NCBI GenBank assembly: GCA_037132075.1
Contig: JBAXPV010000003.1
Coordinates: forward strand, 113,633-177,632
DNA from: JBAXPV01 sp037132075
Lineage (GTDB): Bacteria; Bacteroidota; Bacteroidia; Bacteroidales; CAIXZF01
Reading direction: 5' to 3'
Length of the DNA: 64,000 bases
Positions 54,562-60,618 of this stretch are shown here, piece by piece. Both the position numbers and the translations under genes were made by a program. The notes under the pieces are model-generated. The model did not search any database and had not been told where the DNA came from. It was given only the letters and a program-made list of their open reading frames with translations. Numbering within the stretch: the stretch's first letter is position 1; every line of letters begins with the position of its first letter.

Positions 54562-55548
54562 TTAAACTTTCATCAATTGCTTTAGCCGACCCTGATATAA
54601 CTGCCAATAATTTCTTTTGATGGATTTGCTGAGATAAGAAGCATGAACCATTTTTTCAACCCAATCTGATTTTGATACCATCAATGCCATTATATCTTTG
54701 AAAATCTTCTCCGGAATCCCTGCATTCTTTGCAAGGATAGAAAATTGGTGACCCACTTTTCCTTGAGCCAGGTTTCTGGGTAACAAGCCATCTTCCAATG
54801 CAAAGTCCTTGTCTTCTATATGAATTCGGCTATTGAGTAAGTCATAGGCAGGACTAAGCCGGTAATCTCCCATCGCCGTTTCTGACAATGAAAAATTTTT
54901 ATAGTGAGCATCCCCGTTTGAAAACAAATAATTAAAAACAAGTATTTTCAATAGCTTTATCGATTCCAGTTTGTAAGCAGGTAAATGTTGCTCCATTAAA
55001 AGAAATATCTCTGAATAGTTTCCTGAATATTTATAATGTTCCCCAAAGGTCTGCGGTGTTCTTCCGGCTAAGGAGGCAAAATCATCTTGCGCCAGTTTGG
55101 TCCCGTCTTCTTTTAAATCAAACCTTTTGGTAATGTATGCCGGAGATCCATTTTTAAAAAAAATTAATGCATTTTCAGCCGTTTCTATTCCATAAACCTG
55201 ACGGGCAACTTGCATAGTCAGGTGTTCATTGGCAGGCATTTGATCAGGGTTTTTGCCAGCACCCGGAATTGGTTTTAAAATATAGGTTCCGCGTTCGCCT
55301 TCTTTTGTAAGCCGTAACTTGTTTTTTACAAGGATTACAGAGAATTTTTCCTGCACACCTGAAATAGAAATATGTTTTCGGTTTTCTAAATAAAGTTCAT
55401 CTGTTTCAGGGTTGGATGCTGGTGAATCATAAGGCAGTACATGGTGAACCTTTTTCTGTTGAAACACCCTGTTCAAACAGTTTCTGCTATAGGTGTCAAA
55501 GCCTTCAGCTAAACTGCCAGGGCAGTATTTAATTTCAGGGAAACTCAT
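54562..55548 (-). CDS. hipT: HipT-like Ser/Thr kinase toxin (HipA C-terminal type)
   Basis: A 328-residue kinase of the HipA fold lacking the N-subdomain 1, which is encoded separately just upstream. Seen: the Ser61-Ile-Ser63 motif immediately before the glycine-rich loop SGVQEKF (a site of autophosphorylation in E. coli HipT), YILKP and ITKRFD lobe-1 segments, the catalytic loop NGDAHYKN (Asp213, Asn218) and the metal-binding Asp236 in LSPAYDLL. E. coli HipT phosphorylates tryptophanyl-tRNA synthetase; the target here is unknown. The start codon shares a base with the hipS stop, so the genes are coupled. Confidence 0.88.
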   Translation of the reverse strand: MSFPEIKYCPGSLAEGFDTYSRNCLNRVFQQKKVHHVLPYDSPASNPETDELYLENRKHISISGVQEKFSVILVKNKLRLTKEGERGTYILKPIPGAGKNPDQMPANEHLTMQVARQVYGIETAENALIFFKNGSPAYITKRFDLKEDGTKLAQDDFASLAGRTPQTFGEHYKYSGNYSEIFLLMEQHLPAYKLESIKLLKILVFNYLFSNGDAHYKNFSLSETAMGDYRLSPAYDLLNSRIHIEDKDFALEDGLLPRNLAQGKVGHQFSILAKNAGIPEKIFKDIMALMVSKSDWVEKMVHASYLSKSIKRNYWQLYQGRLKQLMKV

Positions 55549-55874
55549 TATTTTTCTATTTTAACAACACGAACGGCACCGATATTGTCATATTTGACGG
55601 TTGTCATTAGTAATCCGAAATAGTCATTTTGGTCAATTCTGTTATATTTACAGACTACTTGTTTGTTTGAGCCTTCCGGTAACATATTGTAGAAAAATGG
55701 AAACAGGAATTTGGAATGATATTCTTGTTCATTTTTAGGCAAGGTAAGACTGATGCCAGGCTTGTGGCTGTTTTCAAACCAGGAGGTGTGATAACGAAAA
55801 GTAAATGAGCCGTCATCCTTTTGTGTAAGCAGGCCTGCTTCTTCGTCCTTATATAATATTTTGGCCTGTCTCAT
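55548..55874 (-). CDS. hipS: HipS-like protein (HipA N-terminal subdomain)
   Basis: A 108-residue protein matching the N-subdomain 1 of HipA (Couple_hipA family): GLLTQKDDGSFTFRYH, SLTLPKNEQEYHSKFLFPFFYNMLPEG and DYFGLLMTT. In tripartite HipBST systems this small protein, not HipB, is the antitoxin that neutralises HipT. It overlaps hipB by 4 bases and meets hipT at a shared base, the expected hipB-hipS-hipT order. It is a real gene of its own and not a frameshifted HipA: both junctions are overlapping stop/start sites and both neighbours have their own ATG. Confidence 0.87.
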   Translation of the reverse strand: MRQAKILYKDEEAGLLTQKDDGSFTFRYHTSWFENSHKPGISLTLPKNEQEYHSKFLFPFFYNMLPEGSNKQVVCKYNRIDQNDYFGLLMTTVKYDNIGAVRVVKIEK

Positions 55875-56089
55875 TTGATATGGGATACATTCTTAAGTTT
55901 GAGACAAAGCTCCAAACCCAAAACATCGGCTAATTTTTGCAATGTCAGTAATGTGGGATTCCCTTTCCCGCTTTCAAATTCTTTTAAGGTTCGCAGGCCC
56001 ACACCCGATAGTGCAGCCAGGGTTTCCTGGCTTACCTTTAGTGCTTTCCTACGCCCCTTTACGATATCTATTAATTCTGTAAAGTGCAT
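55871..56089 (-). CDS. hipB: HipB-like Xre-family transcriptional regulator
   Basis: A 72-residue DNA-binding protein consisting of one helix-turn-helix of the Cro/CI type: ALKVSQETLAALSGVGLRTLKEFESGKGNPTLLTLQKLADVLGL. As first gene of the hipBST operon it should bind the operator upstream and repress the operon, and boost neutralisation by HipS. It has a promoter with -7 TATATTTG and a dyad-symmetric candidate operator directly upstream. Confidence 0.88.
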   Translation of the reverse strand: MHFTELIDIVKGRRKALKVSQETLAALSGVGLRTLKEFESGKGNPTLLTLQKLADVLGLELCLKLKNVSHIK

Positions 56090-56108
56090 TGTATTGCCTT
56101 ATTTTGTG

Positions 56109-56152
56109 CAAATATACGATTATTTTTGATAATTGCAACAAAAAGTGCAATT
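56109..56152 (-). promoter_or_regulatory. hipBST promoter and candidate HipB operator
   Basis: On the minus strand TTG (56138-56136), 19 bases, then TATATTTG (56116-56109), 19 bases before the hipB ATG. AATTGC (56131-56136) and GCAATT (56147-56152) form a perfect dyad with a 10-base spacer that covers the -33 element; a third GCAATT is at 56159. This is where an autorepressor would bind. Confidence 0.6.
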
Positions 56153-56199
56153 AAAAGCGCAATTGTATGCATTTTCAATACCCACCAATACCCTTCTTT

Positions 56200-56271
56200 C
56201 CCCTGTTCATCCTTCATATATCATCCTCCATCCTTCAACTGGTATGTTGAAAATTGGTATATTGTTACATT
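56200..56271. repeat. 73-bp direct repeat, right copy
   Basis: A near-copy of 54465-54537 in the same orientation, with the middle ten or so bases diverged. It ends about 17 bases before the -7 box of the second toxin-antitoxin operon. Confidence 0.8.
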
Positions 56272-56287
56272 GGTTTGGTTTTTGATT

Positions 56288-56295
56288 TAACTTTG
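56288..56295 (+). promoter_or_regulatory. -7 box (TAACTTTG) of the YafQ-type TA operon
   Basis: A TAnnTTTG match 15 bases before the antitoxin ATG at 56311. Confidence 0.5.
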
Positions 56296-56310
56296 TGTAA
56301 ATATTTAGCC

Positions 56311-56505
56311 ATGACTACAGTCATTATTGATACCAGGAAAAAAGAAGGAAAGGCGATGGTTGAATTCCTTCGGAAAACGAATTACGCTGAAGTTATCACT
56401 GATAAACCAAACGCAAATACACGTGAAGCAATGAAAGATGCGGAAAACGGGAAGACAGTTAAATGTAGGAACGCTGCAGATGTTTTTAAAAAGCTCGGGA
56501 TCTGA
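56311..56505 (+). CDS. Putative antitoxin (DUF2683-like) of a YafQ-type TA pair
   Basis: A 64-residue protein beginning MTTVIIDTRKKEGKAMVEFL. It has no signal or membrane segment. The N-terminal strand-helix and charged C-terminus (GKTVKCRNAADVFKKLGI) are typical of small antitoxins that sit before RelE/YafQ toxins. The identification rests mainly on position: its stop codon is directly followed by the toxin start with no gap. The ATG at 56311 is chosen because the -7 box lies 15 bases upstream; the longer in-frame extension has no support. Confidence 0.7.
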   Translation: MTTVIIDTRKKEGKAMVEFLRKTNYAEVITDKPNANTREAMKDAENGKTVKCRNAADVFKKLGI

Positions 56506-56778
56506 GTGTTTACAATAGAATTCACCGGCCAGTTTAAACGGGATATTAAGCGCCTGGAGAAACAAGGCATTTCATTTGTTCAACTCAAAATCATTATTGA
56601 AATTCTGGAAGCCGGTTCTAAACTTCCAGAAAAATACCTGGATCATAAACTTAAAGGAAACAAAAAACAATGGAACGAATGCCATGTTACAAATGACTTG
56701 TGTTTGATATATATGGTTGATCTCGGTGATTCTGTTGTTATACTCGGTCGAATTGGATCTCATTCAGAACTGTTTTAA
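56506..56778 (+). CDS. YafQ/RelE-family mRNA interferase toxin
   Basis: A 90-residue type II toxin that as a family cleaves mRNA on the ribosome. The C-terminal pattern DHKLKGNKKQWNECHV ... LCLIYMVDLGDSVVILGRIGSHSELF matches YafQ, with the histidines in DHKL, ECHV and GSHS that include the catalytic residues. Basic residues are dense at the N-terminus (FKRDIKRLEKQ). The start is GTG immediately after the antitoxin TGA (TGAGTG), so translation is probably coupled. The degenerate GGCTGAGGGCTG repeat begins right at its stop codon. Confidence 0.87.
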   Translation: MFTIEFTGQFKRDIKRLEKQGISFVQLKIIIEILEAGSKLPEKYLDHKLKGNKKQWNECHVTNDLCLIYMVDLGDSVVILGRIGSHSELF

Positions 56779-56850
56779 AGGCTGTTAGGCTGAGGGCTGT
56801 TAGGCTGAAGGCTGGTTCCGGTCCCTGAGCTTGTCGAAGGGTTAGGCTGA
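56779..56850. repeat. GGCTGAGGGCTGTTA repeat block B with embedded REP-like palindrome
   Basis: Repeat units as in block A, interrupted at 56814-56843 by TCCCTGAGCTTGTCGAAGG, a REP-like sequence found twice more at 59353-59381 and 59457-59487 in the opposite orientation. Confidence 0.8.
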
Positions 56851-56874
56851 TGGTGGTACTTTGGGTAATCCATG

Positions 56875-56944
56875 GTGTGCCTTAGTGCCAACCCTTAAAA
56901 AGTGGTTGCACAAAGGAGCACCAAGGGTTACACGAAGGATGCAC
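56875..56944. repeat. Imperfect palindrome
   Basis: The left arm 56875-56896 (ending CCTTAGTGCCAACCCTT) is the imperfect complement of the right arm 56923-56944 (starting AAGGGTTACACGAAGG). An inner TGGT/ACCA pairing extends the stem. No gene is seen in 56779-57026. Confidence 0.55.
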
Positions 56945-57026
56945 AAAGAATTAAAAACAAAATACCAATTCGTATAATATTCTGTTAAGTCTATCCCAGA
57001 ATTAGAACGTGATGAAAGCGATGCAC

Positions 57027-58670
57027 TTATAGCTTGACAAACTTCCTTACTGAAAATTCTTTGCCAGTCATCACTTTCACAAAGTACATCCCTCTTGCAA
57101 AATCCGAAATATCAATGCTAGTTTCAATGCCGTCCGCAATAAGGGATATTATTTGCTGTCCTTCAATATTGAAAATTTCTATTGTGGCTTTTTTGTCAGT
57201 TTCTAAGGTGATTTGATTGATCGCCGGATTGGGAGAAAGCGAAGTGAAAAATCGATCATTGATTTCATTTATCCCCGAAAAAATACTGGTATCTAATTTC
57301 GCAAGAAACATTTCATATTCTTGTGCACTCGATAAAAAAGAAGCATAACAAAAGGCTAATGTTGGACTATTATAGCATCCCGCAATATAGAGATTTCCTG
57401 AAGCGTTCATAGCAAGGGAATACCCGATGTCATTTTCTGTCCCTCCGACACATTTAGCCCAGACTTCATTGCCAAGTTCATTATACTTCACAAGGAAAAT
57501 GTCAGAATTAGGAGCACTTAAATTTGCCAGTGTATCATCGTCAGCGATTAATTTATCACTTGAGTACGCTCCTGTCACATAAGAATTGCCAGAAGCATCA
57601 ACTACAACGGAATATGCCCTGTCATAATCTGATCCCCCGGCAGAGTTAGCCCATTGAATATAGCCCGCAGCGTTATATTTTGCAAGAAACATGTCATCAT
57701 GGCCATAGTTCCCTATAGTAATGAAGTCGAATGTCATTGCACCTTCAAAGAAACTACCGCTCACATAAACATTCCCTACTGCATCTACAGCGACTGATGG
57801 TCCCCCATAAGATAAAGCACCTATTGCACTTCTTGCCCAAAGTGCATTTCCTAAAGCATCATATTTCGCAAGGAACAATTTATAGGATGAGTCCCAGTTT
57901 GTCAATGTGTCGGAGCCAAAGACTACATTCTGGTCAAGAAAATGTCCTGCAACATAAGCGTTTCCAAATGTGTCTACAGCAATGGAATTTGCTTTTTCGA
58001 CACCTGTTCCGCCAGCACTTCTAGCCCAGACCACGTTTCCAGATGCGTTGTATTTAACAATGAATATGTTTTCATAACCATTATTTATCAATGTGTCTTG
58101 GTCAACAATCAAGGTGTCACTTACAAAACCACCTGTCATATACGCGTTCCCAAAAAAATCTGTTGCAACGGAAGGGGGAGCATCATCATCTTCTCCACCA
58201 ATTTTTTTTGCCCACAGCGCATTTCCTGAAGCATCATATTTTGCAAGAAACAAATAAACAGGGTTTGCGTCTGTCGTTGTCAGTGTAATGGTGTCAAACC
58301 TCATCGTTAAACTATAAGACCGTCCTGTTACATAGGAATTTCCCGATACATCAACGACAACGGAATATGCATCATCTAAATTGGTGCCTCCGGCACTTTT
58401 TGCCCATAACACATTACCCGCCACATCATATTTTACAAGAAACAAATCAACATAGCCTGCATTACTTAAAGAAAAAGGACCGAAATTAACGATAGAAGAT
58501 TCAAAATACCCTGTGACATAGGAATTGCCTGAAACGTCTACTGCTACAGAAAAAGCCCTGACAAAACCTGTGTTATTTGAACTTTTTGCCCAGAGCCAAT
58601 TCGGGGCCTGAGCAAAACATATTGAGTAAATACTATTAAAAAATAACAGAATTAAAATATCTTTTCTCAT
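57027..58670 (-). CDS. Secreted SBBP-repeat protein with T9SS type A sorting domain
   Basis: A 547-residue exoprotein starting at the ATG at 58670 (a TTG 9 bases upstream is less likely); signal peptide MRKDILILLFFNSIYSICFAQ. The body is about nine SBBP (seven-bladed propeller) repeats, each with a variant of VVVDVSGNSYVTG and FLVKYDxxGNVLWAKSAGG. The C-terminal 80 residues (TSLSPNPAINQITLET ... GMYFVKVMTGKEFSVRKFVKL) are a T9SS type A sorting domain. SBBP proteins are abundant in environmental Bacteroidota and of unknown function. Internal repetition creates several spurious antisense reading frames. Confidence 0.9.
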   Translation of the reverse strand: MRKDILILLFFNSIYSICFAQAPNWLWAKSSNNTGFVRAFSVAVDVSGNSYVTGYFESSIVNFGPFSLSNAGYVDLFLVKYDVAGNVLWAKSAGGTNLDDAYSVVVDVSGNSYVTGRSYSLTMRFDTITLTTTDANPVYLFLAKYDASGNALWAKKIGGEDDDAPPSVATDFFGNAYMTGGFVSDTLIVDQDTLINNGYENIFIVKYNASGNVVWARSAGGTGVEKANSIAVDTFGNAYVAGHFLDQNVVFGSDTLTNWDSSYKLFLAKYDALGNALWARSAIGALSYGGPSVAVDAVGNVYVSGSFFEGAMTFDFITIGNYGHDDMFLAKYNAAGYIQWANSAGGSDYDRAYSVVVDASGNSYVTGAYSSDKLIADDDTLANLSAPNSDIFLVKYNELGNEVWAKCVGGTENDIGYSLAMNASGNLYIAGCYNSPTLAFCYASFLSSAQEYEMFLAKLDTSIFSGINEINDRFFTSLSPNPAINQITLETDKKATIEIFNIEGQQIISLIADGIETSIDISDFARGMYFVKVMTGKEFSVRKFVKL

Positions 58671-58788
58671 GTTACTCAAATAAGTGCATGGTAGAATTAC
58701 TTGTGTTGCCTCGTTTCAAAGAGACACAAATAATTGGAATGGTTGCCTATGTTTTTAAGATTATTAATTTGGATTGTAAACAGACTCG

Positions 58789-58840
58789 GTTGAGGGCTGT
58801 TAGGCTGAGGGCTGAAGGCTGTTAGGCTGAAGGCTGTTAG
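58789..58840. repeat. GGCTGAGGGCTGTTA repeat block C
   Basis: Units GGCTGAGGGCTGAAGGCTG and GTTAGGCTGA. The block runs into the 3' end of the broken four-helix-bundle gene; the gene's stop codon TAA lies in the last unit. It is inverted relative to block D. Confidence 0.8.
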
Positions 58841-59193
58841 AATGTGCGGAGGGAGCAGATTAGGGCGTTAAGGACTTTTTCGGTTTCCTGGATTTTTATG
58901 AGATATTCGGGACCCTTTGAATTTGTGACATAACCAAGTCGCATCGCCAGGGTAAATTGATAATGTAATTCCCGTAACGAACCAAATGCGATCTCTAGGA
59001 AGCGGCAATATTCCGATTGGGTTTTTCAACTTGAACCCTCTACGATATTCGATGGTATCGAAACTGCTGCTCTTCGCATTTGAGATGTTAACCCATATAA
59101 CTCATCTTTTGGAAAATCGCGGGTGACTTGATAGGTCATCACCGCAATTTCATCCGCCAATTTGAATGCCCTCAATTTGTTGTGATCCCTCAT
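58837..59193 (-). pseudogene. Four-helix-bundle (23S rRNA intervening-sequence type) protein, interrupted by one in-frame TGA
   Basis: Reading the minus strand from the ATG at 59193 gives MRDHNKLRAFKLADEIAVM ... MRRAAVSIPSNIVEGSS, then TGA (59028-59026), and then in the same frame KTQSEYCRFLEIAFGSLREL ... LNALICSLRTF to the TAA at 58837. This is the complete four-helix-bundle family (TIGR02436-type) of 118 codons. Relatives read SSRKTQ at this point, so a single CGA-to-TGA change explains the break. No other damage is seen, suggesting a recent mutation or a sequencing error. The family occurs as ORFs inside 23S rRNA intervening sequences and as free genes; its function is unknown. Confidence 0.88.
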
Positions 59194-59606
59194 CCTTAAC
59201 AGAAGAAGTCTTTAAACAATCGTTGAACTTCCACACTTCTCTATACGAAAAAACAGGGGCTCAGTGGAAAAATATATTCATTTTTTTTAAAATTTCATTA
59301 AAACAAATGTCAAATTAATACAGCAATGCCCTCAGCCCTCAGCCCTCAGCCTAACCCTTCGACAAGCTCAGGGACCGGAACTAGCCCTCAGCCCTAAGCC
59401 TAACAGCCCTCAGCCACCCAAGCCATCCTTCGACTCCGCTCAGGATGACTTCTGCCCAACCCTTCGACAAGCTCAGGGACCGGAACCAGCCTTCAGCCCT
59501 CAGCCTAACAGCCCTCAGCCCTCAGCCTAACAGCCCTCAGCCGAAAACCAAAAAAAAATACCGCCCAGGTTTCCCCGCGCGGTATTTTTTAATTAAAAAG
59601 GTACTC
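59194..59606. repeat. Repeat-filled gene-free gap: block D, REP-like palindromes and terminator
   Basis: No coding gene is supported here. 59194-59325 is AT-rich and unremarkable. 59326-59543 is the reverse complement of the GGCTGAGGGCTGTTA repeat, interrupted by two copies of CCCTTCGACAAGCTCAGGG (59353-59381, 59457-59487) and by a related palindrome CATCCTTCGAC...GCTCAGGATG (59424-59447). The mdh terminator follows at 59552-59590. Confidence 0.8.
59552..59590 (-). terminator. Intrinsic terminator of mdh
   Basis: On the minus strand AAATACCGC pairs with GCGGTATTT around a GC-rich loop, followed by a run of T residues, 17 bases after the mdh stop codon. Confidence 0.85.
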
Positions 59607-60545
59607 TTAGAACAACTTCATATCATCCAGCGCCTTCATCATCGATTTCACGGAATCCGCAGATTCCTTGAGCATCTTTGTCTCGTCTTTGTTGAGTTTC
59701 AGCTCGATGATCTCTTCGATACCACCGGAACCCAGGATAACAGGAACACCTACATAGACATCTTTCAGGCCATACTCACCCTGGAGGTAAGCGCAAACCG
59801 GGAAGATCCTGCGCTGGTTGTCTACGATGGCTTCCACCATCTGGGCGGCAGCAGCACCCGGAGCATACCAGGCTGAAGTTCCCATCAGTGTGACAAGCTC
59901 GCCACCACCTTTACGGGTACGTTCCACGATTTTGTCGATTTCTTCCTTGTTGAGGAGTTCGGTGACAGGGATACCAGCAACGGAAGTGTAACGGGGCAGC
60001 GGAACCATCGAGTCACCGTGGCTACCCAGTAACATCGCGTTGATGTCTTTTGGGGAAACATCCAAAGCATTGGCCATGAAAGCACGATAACGACCTGTGT
60101 CGAGGATCCCAGCCATTCCGAACACCTTGCGGGAGTCTTTGTTGGCTGCCAGGTAAGCGCAATAGGTCATGACATCCAATGGATTGGATACTACGATGAT
60201 AATTGCTTCCGGTGAATAACGGATCACTTTTTCAGTGACTTCCTTTACAATACCGGCATTGGTAGCAATCAAATCGTCTCTTGACATACCGGGTTTACGG
60301 GGAACTCCAGACGTAATAACAACGATGCTGGAACCTTTTGTCCTTAGATAGTCATTGGTAACTCCGACAACACGGGTGTTGAAGTTTTGAATGGAAGACG
60401 TCTGCCAGATATCCAAAGCCTTGCCTTCAGCAACGCCTTCTTTGATATCCACAAGGACAATTTCCCTCGCTAAATCTTTGTGCGCAATTACATTTGCAAC
60501 AGTGGCACCGACATTACCGGCACCGATAACAGTGATCTTCTTCAT
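59607..60545 (-). CDS. mdh: Malate dehydrogenase
   Basis: Interconverts malate and oxaloacetate with NAD+. The 312-residue protein is of the lactate-dehydrogenase-like type. Visible: the Rossmann motif GAGNVGATVAN (residues 8-18), substrate arginines Arg83 and Arg89 in GVPRKPGMSRDDL, Asp149/Arg152 in GILDTGRYR, and the catalytic His176 in GSHGDSM. A -7 box TACATTTG lies at 60594-60601 on the minus strand, 48 bases upstream. It is separately promoted from the malic enzyme gene, and the two together link the TCA cycle with pyruvate. Confidence 0.97.
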   Translation of the reverse strand: MKKITVIGAGNVGATVANVIAHKDLAREIVLVDIKEGVAEGKALDIWQTSSIQNFNTRVVGVTNDYLRTKGSSIVVITSGVPRKPGMSRDDLIATNAGIVKEVTEKVIRYSPEAIIIVVSNPLDVMTYCAYLAANKDSRKVFGMAGILDTGRYRAFMANALDVSPKDINAMLLGSHGDSMVPLPRYTSVAGIPVTELLNKEEIDKIVERTRKGGGELVTLMGTSAWYAPGAAAAQMVEAIVDNQRRIFPVCAYLQGEYGLKDVYVGVPVILGSGGIEEIIELKLNKDETKMLKESADSVKSMMKALDDMKLF

Positions 60546-60593
60546 AATTAATTTTGGTTAAATCGCTGATTAACAATTTCTTAAAAACATGCA

Positions 60594-60601
60594 CAAATGT
60601 A
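60594..60601 (-). promoter_or_regulatory. -7 box (TACATTTG) of mdh
   Basis: A TAnnTTTG match 48 bases before the mdh ATG; no -33 element at the right distance was recognised. Confidence 0.45.
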
Positions 60602-60618
60602 GATAATTTTTTCTAAAA

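Noticed and set aside
55548..55874. HipS/HipT as a frameshifted hipA
   Set aside because: The junctions are clean overlapping stop/start pairs and the order matches known hipBST operons; no sequence is missing between the domains.
57731..58288. Several plus-strand frames with repetitive His/Leu-rich translations
   Set aside because: They are shadows created by the internal SBBP repeats of the minus-strand gene.
59026..59028. The in-frame TGA as selenocysteine or recoding
   Set aside because: Homologues carry Arg here (one transition from CGA), the family has no redox function, and no SECIS-like hairpin was recognised directly after it.
59326..59543. CRISPR-like array of short repeats
   Set aside because: The units are 7-15 bases, degenerate and directly adjacent, with no unique spacers of constant length and no cas genes nearby.
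59445..59876. A 143-residue plus-strand open frame
   Set aside because: Its first part translates the repeat block and its second part is antisense to mdh; no start signal or family resemblance.
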